Origin: Oligoflexales bacterium
Lineage (GTDB): Bacteria > Bdellovibrionota_B > Oligoflexia > Oligoflexales > RGVZ01
Length of the DNA stretch: 64,000 nt
Direction: 5' to 3'
Assembly: GCA_947468665.1 (NCBI GenBank)
Contig: CANILH010000005.1
Coordinates: 1-64,000 of the forward strand
The position numbers were made by a program, and so were the translations under genes. Below are positions 34,312 through 43,170 of this stretch, piece by piece; position 1 is the stretch's first letter, and each line of letters starts with the position of its first letter. A model generated the notes under the pieces. The model was not told the DNA's origin, did not search any database, and saw nothing but the letters and a program-made list of their open reading frames with translations.

Positions 34312-35543
34312 TGAGACATCGTAATTTTATCGCCATGTCGGCGATCTGCACCCTTGTTTTCGGTCTTTCGTCCCGCATCCATGCCAACGTCCTCGGTCTT
34401 TTTCCAGGTGGCGCAGGCTGTAAATCAGCGGCAATGGAGTCCGCCGGTGACTGTACCGACGCGCAAACATTGCTTTATAATCCAGCCGTCATGTCAAATA
34501 TCGACGCGGGCCTTTCTGCTGAAGCGGGCCTTGGACGGCTTCAGTATAGCTACGAGCATCCAAACTTTGACCCAGTGAGGGCAGACATCAAAACTCCCGT
34601 CGTCTCCGGCGGATGGATCGGGCGCTTTGCCGAGTCCCGCGGATCATGGGGCATCGCGTTCCTGCCCTCAAGCATGGCTGACCTCAAAATAAAAGGCATG
34701 CCACGTCGCGTTGATGGTAGCCTGGAGTCACTAAACGTCCGCGCGACACGCAAGCAATTTCACCTCGCCGCGGGAGCGAGTTATGCGTTTCCTGAAACAG
34801 GAATGAGTCTCGGCCTGTCGCTTATCGATACTTACGATAACCGCACGCTGAAAGGAGCTCAGGTAACCAATTCCGGCACACCATTGGTTGAGATGAAAGC
34901 CAGCGGCAATTTCATCAGACCAGTTATCGGCACGGCATGGACATCAGACTCCGCGTCCGCTGGTGTGGGTTATATGTTTCCCGTGACCAAACGTTTCAAA
35001 GGCAAAACAAAACTCGCCTTTAAACCCAAGTCTTTTAATACCGAGCAGGTGGACTACGATCCGGCGATGTTGTTAACGTCCGCGCGGGTCAAAATCCAGG
35101 ACGCGACGCTGTCGGCAAACGTCAACCGCGTCTTCGGATCAAAAGGCCGCGGCATCCAGCGCGATGGTCTGAGCCGCCAAACCAAAACCGCGGATCTTAA
35201 AGACGCCAACCACGTTGGTGTTCGCGGAAGCTATAAAATAAGTGGTTATGGTGAGTTATCATTGGCGGCAGCCTACCTTGATTCTTATTGGGGTGACGGA
35301 TCCTACTACACCGACCAAGATGGCATTCCGCATCAAGAAATCGGTCACATCTTCGGCCAGTTCAACGCGATTCCAGTTCGCAATCAGGCTGTCTCATGGA
35401 AGCAGACCGTCAACGACTGGCAGACCGTCACAACTCTTTACCGCACAGCCGGTGCGACAACAGTAGGCCCCGGAGGGGATAATCCGGGCTACTATCAGAT
35501 AGAGTTTCTGAGCCTGACTTGCGGCGTTCAGCGCGTGATGTAA
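34308..35543 (+). CDS. outer-membrane beta-barrel protein, FadL/OmpP1-like
   Basis: A 411-aa protein with a signal peptide (MRHRNFIAMSAICTLVFGLS, cleaved near SRIHA). The mature N-terminus reads GLFPGGAGCKSAAMESA...TLLYNPAVMS, typical of the OmpP1/FadL/TodX transport family. Alternating hydrophobic strands follow, including IGTAWTSDSASAGVGYMFPV. FadL-like barrels take up hydrophobic compounds. The ending is not a standard barrel-end Phe, so placement as a porin-like protein is moderately sure. It overlaps the preceding lipoprotein by ATGA. Confidence 0.75.
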   Translation: MMRHRNFIAMSAICTLVFGLSSRIHANVLGLFPGGAGCKSAAMESAGDCTDAQTLLYNPAVMSNIDAGLSAEAGLGRLQYSYEHPNFDPVRADIKTPVVSGGWIGRFAESRGSWGIAFLPSSMADLKIKGMPRRVDGSLESLNVRATRKQFHLAAGASYAFPETGMSLGLSLIDTYDNRTLKGAQVTNSGTPLVEMKASGNFIRPVIGTAWTSDSASAGVGYMFPVTKRFKGKTKLAFKPKSFNTEQVDYDPAMLLTSARVKIQDATLSANVNRVFGSKGRGIQRDGLSRQTKTADLKDANHVGVRGSYKISGYGELSLAAAYLDSYWGDGSYYTDQDGIPHQEIGHIFGQFNAIPVRNQAVSWKQTVNDWQTVTTLYRTAGATTVGPGGDNPGYYQIEFLSLTCGVQRVM

Positions 35544-35640
35544 CAGTTTGAATTTATAGTCTAATTAACAAAACCTCATAAATTCCTCAATTTTCCCTGG
35601 GTAGTGCCGATGAATCACGCAGCAAAATTGGGGGGTCTTT

Positions 35641-37407
35641 ATGAGCTATCTGATCAAAATATCAGGCCTACTGAAGCCAGATTATCATGTCACGGTCATC
35701 ATGGCGTTAACCGCTATATTAACGACCGCATGTGGAAAAACTCATAAATCCGCGTCAAATAACTCAAGCAGTGGCACGACTGTGGCGAACTCACAATCCC
35801 TCGCGGTAAGTTACCCCGAAGGTATGAGTGTTTCGTCATCCTCGACAACGGCACCTACATCAAGCTCAAATGACCCGACAACTGTCGTCTATGCGTCCGG
35901 CGCGTTGTCAATACCAGCCACCACTCTCACATCATCACTGACAGCCGCTGATACATACGATCAACAGGCCGTCCCACCCAAGGACCGGATTCTTGACGCG
36001 GCCAAACGCCTGAAAGGCGAGGCCGATGATTGTTTGCCGACTAAAGTCTTCAATCCCCTTCCTCCGAATCCTCCTGGGTGCTATAGCCCCGATGGCGACC
36101 TGGTGAGCGTAAACACAACTTTCACGCCACCTACCCCGTCAGTCCCGAGATTTCCCACCGCCAGTGGCGTCACTCTAAATGGAGAGGCATGTCTCGCGGC
36201 GTACTCGCGCGATCAGATCGCCCAGGTAGGCGCAATTGTAGATCAGGCGCAAACACTTGTTGAGGGTATGATTTGCGCGGCCTACAAAGCCAACAAATCT
36301 CAAAAACTCCCCAAAACCGGAGAGACTCTGGATCTCGCGGCACATCTGTCCGACATCACCGGGGCGCAAATCGTCCCATCCACTACTGATATGGCATCAG
36401 CAACCGGAGCTCCAACACCCGTAGCTGGCACGGCGCCGCCAAAGGCCAACTTCCGGTTTATGAAAGCCACGATTGAGCGCAAAGACGACACAACCGACCG
36501 CGCACAGTTTCTCTCCCAGATTGTTATGGAAGTGAACGGGATAGTGCGTGAGATCAGACTCATGCACATGCCGTCTCTGACCAGCGGTAACAATGACTAT
36601 CTAGGACGTCTCTCAATCCGCACCATACCTGTCCAGAGGCCGGGCATTACTGACAACAATCAAAATTACCTCGACCTGAACTACATGCTGAGTGTTGATA
36701 CAACAGACGGTAGCAAACCAAAAACACGCTACCGTCTTCTGCGCGCCATGTTTAACTATGATGCCCTGAAAGCCATGAATCAGGACCCGTTCGCCGGAGT
36801 CGGACAGCTGAATTTGAACGTAGGCGCTGACTTCTCCGGCACAGAGACGACACCTGGCTATGGACACTTCCCTGGCGACACCGTCAATAGTCTGAACGCG
36901 ACGATGAGTCGGGTAAACCAGATAGACTATGAGGGCAACCCGATCACGAGCGAAGGCAAACTCGCGTTCTGGGTGAACCCAGGTGGAAACTACCGCGAAC
37001 CTGCGCGTGGTATGGTTGCCGATAGAAAACGTGAAAGCGCGGACTCCACTAGACTCATCGGCTGCGCGGTGAGCGGCGCGGCACTTGGCGGTGATCTGGG
37101 TGGCGCCTACTCCATCCGCAAGGCCCAAAAGACGTCAACGCTGATGAAGCCAACAGGTTATTATCACCCGGATGGTCAGGACGATAATACAGCTCTCCGT
37201 GTCAACCCCCGTTGCGCGGCCGGTGACTGTAAAATAGCGCCCTACGTCTATAAGCAATGCTACCGCCAAAATGATGCTGGTCTTTATGTGCCAGATAGCA
37301 ATATCGACACGGCCAAAAACTATGATGTTATCAACGTGCGCTCGACACCAGGAGTTATTGATGACCGCATGCCTGCGGTCGACGGCAAAATCGGAGCGCC
37401 CAAATAA
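35641..37407 (+). CDS. large predicted lipoprotein, last gene of the envelope cluster
   Basis: A 588-aa lipoprotein with lipobox LTTAC (Cys about residue 31), then a long Ser/Thr-rich linker (SASNNSSSGTTVANSQSLAV) and a globular region with several cysteines. Ser-rich linkers and a Pro-rich stretch (CLPTKVFNPLPPNPPGCYSP) suggest a surface-exposed or periplasm-spanning protein. It is preceded by a GGGGGG run that can serve as ribosome-binding site. It lies about 100 bp after the barrel gene, same strand. Confidence 0.7.
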   Translation: MSYLIKISGLLKPDYHVTVIMALTAILTTACGKTHKSASNNSSSGTTVANSQSLAVSYPEGMSVSSSSTTAPTSSSNDPTTVVYASGALSIPATTLTSSLTAADTYDQQAVPPKDRILDAAKRLKGEADDCLPTKVFNPLPPNPPGCYSPDGDLVSVNTTFTPPTPSVPRFPTASGVTLNGEACLAAYSRDQIAQVGAIVDQAQTLVEGMICAAYKANKSQKLPKTGETLDLAAHLSDITGAQIVPSTTDMASATGAPTPVAGTAPPKANFRFMKATIERKDDTTDRAQFLSQIVMEVNGIVREIRLMHMPSLTSGNNDYLGRLSIRTIPVQRPGITDNNQNYLDLNYMLSVDTTDGSKPKTRYRLLRAMFNYDALKAMNQDPFAGVGQLNLNVGADFSGTETTPGYGHFPGDTVNSLNATMSRVNQIDYEGNPITSEGKLAFWVNPGGNYREPARGMVADRKRESADSTRLIGCAVSGAALGGDLGGAYSIRKAQKTSTLMKPTGYYHPDGQDDNTALRVNPRCAAGDCKIAPYVYKQCYRQNDAGLYVPDSNIDTAKNYDVINVRSTPGVIDDRMPAVDGKIGAPK

Positions 37408-37421
37408 TTACGACGTGACTT

Positions 37422-37659
37422 ATGTCCGACGCGAAGCCAACTCTAGCAAAACACATTCGGTCCCTGCGCCCCGAGTGGACATGGAACGATTGTCGGGCGA
37501 CGGTTAATGGTGACCATTGCCGACACGTCCAAAGCCCCTCGCATCGCGCGACATGCTCATGAATTGGGCTTTGTTCACCCGGTCACCCGGGCGGCACTTC
37601 ACTGGATCTCGCCGCTGGCGGCTGATTTAGCCGCGTGGTGGGACAAATTAAAGGTCTGA
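37422..37659 (+). pseudogene. remnant of a RluA-type pseudouridine synthase gene
   Basis: Two short coding stretches in different frames match the two ends of RluA/RluD proteins. From ATG 37422 the S4-like start reads MSDAKPTLAKHIRSLRPEWT then NDCRATVNGD. In another frame (37537-37659, ending in TGA) the C-terminal signature reads RHAHELGFVHPVTRAALHW, then ISPLAADLAAW. The catalytic middle (with the GRLDxxTSG aspartate) is missing, so an internal deletion has removed about two thirds of the gene. The similarity is recalled from family knowledge and was not searched. Confidence 0.5.
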
Positions 37660-37749
37660 ACCGAAAATTTATCTGACAAGTCGCCGCCATTTGGGTAGAT
37701 TTTGGTCTTCTCCAAGATATCGAAATCTCTCTTAGTTAACGGGACTTAC

Positions 37750-39705
37750 ATGAACGATTCACAAACCATCGGCATTCTCAAAGGTCTGGTCATCGACGGC
37801 GTCAACAAAGCCAAGTCTGGCCACCCAGGTGGGGCGATGAGCTCCATGGATTTCGCTTATATTCTCTTCACGGAGTTTTTGAAATTTGATCCAGATGACA
37901 GCCTCTGGCTCGGACGGGACCGTTTCATCCTGAGCGCCGGCCATGAGTCCATGCTGCAATACTCAATGCTGCACATGATGGGCTGGCTTCCGATCGACGA
38001 GCTCAAAAAATTCCGCCAGCTCCACAGCAAAACTCCCGGCCACCCGGAGAACTTCCACACCAAAGGTGTCGAGTGCACCACGGGCCCACTCGGCCAGGGT
38101 GTCGCCATGGCAGCGGGCTTTGCCATCGCGGCAAAGCATCTTGCGGCGAGTATTGACTCTAAACTATTCGGCCATAAGATCTATTCCCTTATGGGTGACG
38201 GCTGTATGCAAGAAGACGTCACACTCGGTGCGGCGTCTCTCGCTGGTCATTTGAAACTAAGTAACCTCATTTGGTTTTATGACCGCAACCGCCAACAAAT
38301 CTCAGGCAATATCAATCGCGCCACAAGTGACAACGAGGAATTGGTATTTAAAGGCTTCGGCTGGCACGTCGTAACCATCGACGGCCACGATCACACACAA
38401 ATCCGCAAAGCCCTCACTGACGCCCAGACTGCCGAGCGTCCCGTGCTCATCATCGGCAACACCATCATGGCCAAAGGCTGCGCCACCCAGGAAGGTAATC
38501 ACGAGACTCACGGCGCGCCGTTGTCAGCTGATGAGCGCACTAAAACAAAACAAAAACTCGGCATCCCGGACGGCGAGGATTTCTATTGTCCAGAAACCGC
38601 CGTCAAACATTTCCAGCGCCGTTTCGGTGATCTCAGAGCTAAAGCCAAAGAATGGAAGTCTACGGTCACAGACCGCCAAAAAGACAACGACTTCAAAACC
38701 ACCTGGAACAAATACTTCGGCAAAGAAGACTGGTCTAAGCTCACGCCAGTGAACTGGCCATCGGGCGGAAGCGTCGCCACCCGCAACGCCTTCGGTGATG
38801 TCCTGAAGCAATGGGCAACCGACATCCCAAATCTCATGGGCGGGAGTGCTGACCTTGAACCATCAAACATGACCGGCCCGTTTGCCAAGGCCGTTGGAGA
38901 CTTCCAGGCGGCGAGCCCCAAGGGCCGCAATCTGGCCTTCGGTGTCCGCGAGTTCCCGATGTCAGCGATTGCCAACGGCATGGCTCTGCACGGCGGCGTG
39001 ATTCCTTTTGACGCGACGTTCTTAAGCTTCGCTGATTATTCGCGCCCGGCACTTCGCCTCGGCGCGATCCAAAAAATCCGCGTGATTCACGAATTCACCC
39101 ACGATAGTTTTTATCTAGGTGAGGATGGCCCGACACACCAACCTGTCGAGCATGTGATGAGTCTCAGGCTCATTCCAGATTTTTATCTGATGCGGCCAGC
39201 CGATGCCCGCGAGACAAGATTCATGATGGAGGAGGCCCTCAAAATCTCACAGCCATCGGCCCTCTGTCTTTCACGCCAAAAACTCCCGACCCTGGAATTC
39301 ACGCCCGCGCAGGAGGCCGACTGCCGCAAAGGGGCCTGGATTGTGCAGGATCAGGCAAGTCCTGACCTCATCATATTCGCCACCGGCTCAGAGGTTTCGC
39401 TCGCGATGGCGGCGGCAAAAGACCTGCCGAAATTCAAAACCAAAATTGTCAGCATCCCTTGCTGGGAACTAATGCTTAAGCAGGACAAGTCCTTCCAGGA
39501 CCGGATGATCTCACCTGACTGCAAGCGCCGGGTCAGCATCGAGGCCGGCAGCACCCTGGGCTGGCAGAAGTTCACGGGCATGAATGGCCTCAATATCGGC
39601 CTGGACACTTTTGGCGCGAGTGCTCCCATGGAGCAGCTGGTGGAAGAGTATGGCTTCACACCGGCGAAAGTGGTAAGCCGTATCTCGTCGCACTTTAAAG
39701 ATTGA
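37750..39705 (+). CDS. tkt: transketolase
   Basis: A 651-aa ThDP enzyme, normal length. It links the pentose-phosphate pathway and glycolysis. The ThDP region has the GDGCMQED motif and a following asparagine, with an N-terminal HPGGAMSSMD and GHxSMLQYSML. The central pyrimidine domain has [21 protein letters not shown], and the C-terminal domain is complete. ATG at 37750 is preferred over an in-frame start at 37702 because the conserved SQTIGILKGLVIDGVNKAKSG begins right after it. A 120-bp piece of a second tkt lies at 42521-42640. Confidence 0.96.
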   Translation: MNDSQTIGILKGLVIDGVNKAKSGHPGGAMSSMDFAYILFTEFLKFDPDDSLWLGRDRFILSAGHESMLQYSMLHMMGWLPIDELKKFRQLHSKTPGHPENFHTKGVECTTGPLGQGVAMAAGFAIAAKHLAASIDSKLFGHKIYSLMGDGCMQEDVTLGAASLAGHLKLSNLIWFYDRNRQQISGNINRATSDNEELVFKGFGWHVVTIDGHDHTQIRKALTDAQTAERPVLIIGNTIMAKGCATQEGNHETHGAPLSADERTKTKQKLGIPDGEDFYCPETAVKHFQRRFGDLRAKAKEWKSTVTDRQKDNDFKTTWNKYFGKEDWSKLTPVNWPSGGSVATRNAFGDVLKQWATDIPNLMGGSADLEPSNMTGPFAKAVGDFQAASPKGRNLAFGVREFPMSAIANGMALHGGVIPFDATFLSFADYSRPALRLGAIQKIRVIHEFTHDSFYLGEDGPTHQPVEHVMSLRLIPDFYLMRPADARETRFMMEEALKISQPSALCLSRQKLPTLEFTPAQEADCRKGAWIVQDQASPDLIIFATGSEVSLAMAAAKDLPKFKTKIVSIPCWELMLKQDKSFQDRMISPDCKRRVSIEAGSTLGWQKFTGMNGLNIGLDTFGASAPMEQLVEEYGFTPAKVVSRISSHFKD

Positions 39706-39747
39706 TACCAAAGATTGATAGCAAGGACTGAGATCAGAGACCAACCC

Positions 39748-40002
39748 ATGACCGAGCCGGGCAAACATCAAGACCGGGAAGCCCTTGCGGCAGCCATCAA
39801 AGGCCTACCGCTCGATGAGCACCTGCGCCAGAAATCCACGTCCAACACACGTGACCCGGCCGACGAGTTCGCCGCCTGGCACGAAAGGTTTCGCCATGAG
39901 CTCGCCAGCGAGTTTGGCGAGGTACCCGATGATGACGATGAGGCCTCCATCGACGAATACATCACGGCTATGCGTAAGCAGTTTCGTCTCAGACTACGCT
40001 GA
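39748..40002 (+). CDS. small acidic hypothetical protein
   Basis: An 84-aa reading frame starting about 40 bp after tkt, with an N-terminal GKHQDREALAAAIKGLPLDE helix, a central WHERFRHELASEFGE helix and an acidic cluster (PDDDDEASIDEY). The residue mix looks like real protein and no competing frame is better, but the ribosome-binding site is weak and I know no family. It may be a short follow-on gene of tkt. Confidence 0.45.
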   Translation: MTEPGKHQDREALAAAIKGLPLDEHLRQKSTSNTRDPADEFAAWHERFRHELASEFGEVPDDDDEASIDEYITAMRKQFRLRLR

Positions 40003-40007
40003 AGTCT

Positions 40008-40065
40008 CCGTCATCCTGACCGAAGGGAAGGACCTGTCCGTCATCCTGACCGAAGGGAAGGACCT
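40008..40065. repeat. two tandem copies of the ~28-bp dispersed repeat
   Basis: Copies at 40008-40035 and 40038-40065 are identical over 28 bases with a 2-bp spacer. A third, slightly diverged copy is at 57-86. Sequences of the type CGTCATCCTGACCGAAGGGAAGGA are common short palindrome-free repeats in many genomes. This pair marks the start of the accessory region after tkt. Confidence 0.8.
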
Positions 40066-40138
40066 CGAAGCCCCCCGAAGAACCCCAAATAAAATATTCC
40101 GACCAAAATCTGCATAACTATCTTAAATTACTATATTA

Positions 40139-40170
40139 TTGACTTTTTATATAAATTATATTACTCTAAT
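40139..40170 (+). promoter_or_regulatory. AT-rich promoter region of the AAA_14 ATPase
   Basis: TTGACT at 40139-40144 is a good -35 match, followed by very AT-rich sequence with several possible -10 hexamers (17-20 bp away, such as TACTCT or TCTAAT). The AT-rich block at 40085-40200 differs from its GC-richer surroundings. Confidence 0.35.
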
Positions 40171-40205
40171 AAAAAGCATTCGATGTCGATTTTTGGAGTG
40201 ATTTA

Positions 40206-41387
40206 ATGCCACATTCCCGCCACAGGTACCTTAAGAGCATCCTGCTGGAGAAGCTGAAATTCTCACCTGTCGTGGCTATCCAAGGCGCTCGCCAGACAGG
40301 AAAAAGCTTCACCGCCCGCGAGCTTCTCAAAACAGACTGCCCCAAATCCGCTTATGTGACTTTGGATCGACCAAGTGATCGCGAGCTCGCTAAAAACGCG
40401 CCGGAGTCTTTTCTCGAAAATTACGCGGACCATGTTCCCATCATTATCGACGAGGCTCAAAAAGTACCGGAGCTATTTGACGCTGTTAAATTCATCGTCG
40501 ACAAGGACAAGAGGCCCGGTCAGTTTTTACTTCTCGGCTCGACCGAATTCTCAAAAAAGACACTCATTCGTGAATCTCTGACTGGCCGCATTTCGACCGC
40601 TAAAATGATGCCCTTTACCTGCGCCGAGGCGCTTCAGCTTCCCCTCAAAAAATCAGACTCCTGCTTCAGCGTACTGCCTTTGCCAAGATGCGAGCGCAAA
40701 GACCTAATGCGTCATCTTCAGCGGGGTGGAATGCCTGGAATTTTCAGTATTCACTCCGAGCGGGAGCGGATCGGCAAGCTCAAGGAATGGCTAGAGTTAA
40801 CTGTTTACCGTGACCTGACCCTGATCCCGAAGGTGAAAATTGACACCGATCTCGCCATGGCGATTCTTAGGGAAATCGCGCGTTTGGACGAACCAACCGC
40901 TGGAAATATCGCGAAAAAATTAAAACGCGACCTGCGCCGGATTCAGACTCATTTGAATTGCCTAGAACTTCTTTTTGTCATTCACAAGCTATCACCCATT
41001 GACGAGAGCAGCGGCAAGCCGATTTACTTCTTACTCGATGTCGCTTTCGCGCATTATTTCGAGGCGGACTTCGCGCGATGTCTCCATACATGGCTCGTAC
41101 AGGAGACTTTAGCCAACAAAGAATGGTCCGAAAACATTCGAGAGACCATCGGATATTATCGCAGCGCGAAGGGCGCCATGACGCACCTCATCATAAAACA
41201 CTCCCGCACGCGATGGGACGCGGTAAAAATAATCGCCAACGAGAAATTCAGCGCCAAGGATCTCTGGAGCCTGACCAGGCTACGGGAAAAACTCCCAGCT
41301 GAAGTCACGCTGAGCCTCCTCGCGCTGACCTCAACCTCGGCAGACCTCGAAGGTGTCAAATGCAAACCTTGGGAATCTATTGTCTAG
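40206..41387 (+). CDS. AAA_14/DUF4143-type ATPase
   Basis: A 393-aa ATPase. Walker A GARQTGKS near residue 25, Walker B VPIIIDEAQKVPE, sensor-like LLLGSTEFS, and a C-terminal DUF4143-type wing with SGKPIYFLLDVAFAHY. Such ATPases occur widely in mobile and accessory regions and are often linked to restriction-like or nuclease functions, but the substrate is unknown. A related copy, with the same start (MPHxRxRxL), lies at 43894-45090 on the opposite strand. A pseudogene of a surface protein begins just after its stop. Confidence 0.88.
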   Translation: MPHSRHRYLKSILLEKLKFSPVVAIQGARQTGKSFTARELLKTDCPKSAYVTLDRPSDRELAKNAPESFLENYADHVPIIIDEAQKVPELFDAVKFIVDKDKRPGQFLLLGSTEFSKKTLIRESLTGRISTAKMMPFTCAEALQLPLKKSDSCFSVLPLPRCERKDLMRHLQRGGMPGIFSIHSERERIGKLKEWLELTVYRDLTLIPKVKIDTDLAMAILREIARLDEPTAGNIAKKLKRDLRRIQTHLNCLELLFVIHKLSPIDESSGKPIYFLLDVAFAHYFEADFARCLHTWLVQETLANKEWSENIRETIGYYRSAKGAMTHLIIKHSRTRWDAVKIIANEKFSAKDLWSLTRLREKLPAEVTLSLLALTSTSADLEGVKCKPWESIV

Positions 41388-42515
41388 CCATTCACTAACA
41401 GCTCGCTCCGTGACGCCGCTCGCCAACGGAAACTACGTCGTGGCGAGTCCGAACTGGAGTAACGGCGGCACTGCCGCAAACGCAATGGGAGCCGTCACCT
41501 TCAGAAAAGGCGACGGAACTAGCGCCAACGGCGTCGTGTCGGCCGCCAACAGCCTCGTCGGCTCCAACGCGGGAGACAAGGTGGGCTTCTACGGCATCAA
41601 GGCTCTTTCGAAGGGAACTCCCGGCACGAACGGAAACTACGTGGTGCCGAGTCCGAACTGGAAAAACGGGTCCTTCGCGACGGCCGGAGCCGTCACCTGC
41701 GGCTCAGGAACGTCCGGCGTGTCGGGAACCATGTCGTCCTCAAACAGCCTCGTCGGCTCCTCGGCGGGAGACCTGGTCGGAAGCCTCAACGTCTACGATC
41801 CTAACTATACGGTATCCTCGCTTGTATTCGACCCAAGGTTCAACTCCATCACGGAGCTCGCCAACGAAAACTACGTCGTGTACGCCAGCTCCTTCTTAGA
41901 CCCAGCCTTAGGAGTCGGCCCAGGATCCGGCGCCGTGACGTTCAGAAAAGGAGACTGCTCGAACGTCGACGGAGTCGTCTCGTCCGCCAACAGCCTCATG
42001 GGCCACCTGGACTCAACTACGACCCCGGGCGTGACGGCCCTCACGGGCGGCAACTACGTCGTTCTAGAGCCGGGCTACAGCGACGGGGTCCATTACGTCG
42101 GCGCGGCAATTTTCATGGACGGAACCAGCGGGCGTACGTCCACCTGGTCCTCCGACGGAAACTCGAACGTAATATCGTCCTCAAACAGCCTCGTCGGTAA
42201 TAGCGACAACGACTTCGGCGCCGCGTCGGTCACCGCCCTCTCGAACGGCAACTACGTCGTGGCGTCTCCTAGCTATAACGAAGGGGGTCAGACCCTGGGA
42301 ATGGCCACATGGGGATCTGGCACCTCCGGCGTCTCTGGAAACGTGCAACGTCCAACAGTCTGACCGGGACAGCGTCGATGCCTATCGTCGGAATCGACGT
42401 CAACGGGAACGGATTCATCAGGGCGTTGTCCAACGGCAATTACTCCACCTCCGCCAAAGACCCGTTCGCGTTCATCGGCGACGGCTCGCTCATGAGCGCT
42501 GGGACGCTGCCTTAA
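41387..42515 (+). pseudogene. frameshifted fragment of a surface/haemagglutinin-repeat protein
   Basis: The open frame from about 41387 has at least five imperfect repeats of about 65-75 residues, each with a core like LANGNYVVASPNW, GAVTFRKGD and SAANSLVGS. These match the pattern of filamentous-haemagglutinin-type surface proteins (DUF5649-like). The N-terminus and secretion signal are missing, and the frame ends at 42363. The continuation, SNSLTG... then RALSNGNYSTSAKDPFAF, is in another frame to a stop at 42515, so a frameshift lies near 42340-42352. Codon use is GC-rich (many TCC, GTC, AAC) and unlike the flanking genes, so it is probably foreign and decayed. Confidence 0.75.
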
Positions 42516-42520
42516 TTAAG

Positions 42521-42640
42521 CGTGATTCACGAGTTCACCCACGATAGTTTTTATCTAGGTGAGGATGGCCCGACACACCAGCCTGTTGAGCACGTAATGA
42601 GTCTATGGCTCATTACGGATTTTTATCTGATGCGGCCGGC
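42521..42640 (+). pseudogene. partial duplicate of the tkt gene
   Basis: These 120 bases align without gaps to 39081-39200 inside tkt, with 10 differences. Eight differences fall at third codon positions and two at first positions (one Arg to Trp, one Pro to Thr). The fragment encodes part of [20 protein letters not shown]. The flanks do not match tkt. The pattern says it diverged while under selection, so it came from a working tkt, probably another strain's or a second copy, rather than being copied recently from the gene 3 kb upstream. Confidence 0.88.
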
Positions 42641-42741
42641 AATGACCTATAGCGGTTTTAAACATGCGGTGTTAACATTTTGAAGAGATCTCGTAACACG
42701 ATAGTATCTTATTGAAAACCCGCACAAACATTGGGTCGAAA

Positions 42742-43170
42742 ATGGCAGCTGGCAGCAATAGCTTATCAAAAAAGGACCTTTTAGACATCGTAGCTACCGT
42801 TCAAGCATGTCTGCCGTTAGCTCAGGGTGTATATATCTATGGCTCCATGGCTCGCGGCGAAGGCCGGTCCGACAGCGATGTAGATATCGCGGTCGTGCAA
42901 ATCAATCCGCTTGAACCGGAGCAGGCTTTGCAACTACGCAGTCAACTCGGTGTGCGCCTTGGTCGAGACATTGACGTTTTAGATCTTCGACGAGCATCAA
43001 CGGAGATCGCGTTTCAAGTTGTAGGAGAAGGGCAATGTATTTGGGGAGCGGAGGATGAAAGCGTCGCACTTTATGAAAATAGCATTATGTCGATGTATGC
43101 CAATCTTCAAAACGAGCGCAGGGAAATTATAGAAGACATTGTTAAACGCGGGAGTGTCTATGGCAAGTGA
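42742..43170 (+). CDS. mntA: MntA-like nucleotidyltransferase antitoxin
   Basis: A 142-aa minimal nucleotidyltransferase with the GSX10DXD motif: GSMARGEGRSDSDVD (G34, S35, D46, D48). In MntA/HepT systems it adds AMP to a tyrosine of HepT and so neutralises it. ATG at 42742 is chosen; a TTG at 42712 would add ten residues. It overlaps the HepT gene by 11 bp, the usual arrangement. Confidence 0.85.
   Translation: MAAGSNSLSKKDLLDIVATVQACLPLAQGVYIYGSMARGEGRSDSDVDIAVVQINPLEPEQALQLRSQLGVRLGRDIDVLDLRRASTEIAFQVVGEGQCIWGAEDESVALYENSIMSMYANLQNERREIIEDIVKRGSVYGK

Noticed and set aside
41353-41386. GTG start of the adhesin frame inside the ATPase gene
   Set aside because: The first dozen residues are out-of-frame translation of the ATPase 3' end, with no ribosome-binding site; repeat similarity begins only after the ATPase stop.
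42309-42515. Separate 68-codon gene after the adhesin fragment
   Set aside because: Its sequence continues the repeats of the upstream frame, so it is the frameshifted end of the same pseudogene.
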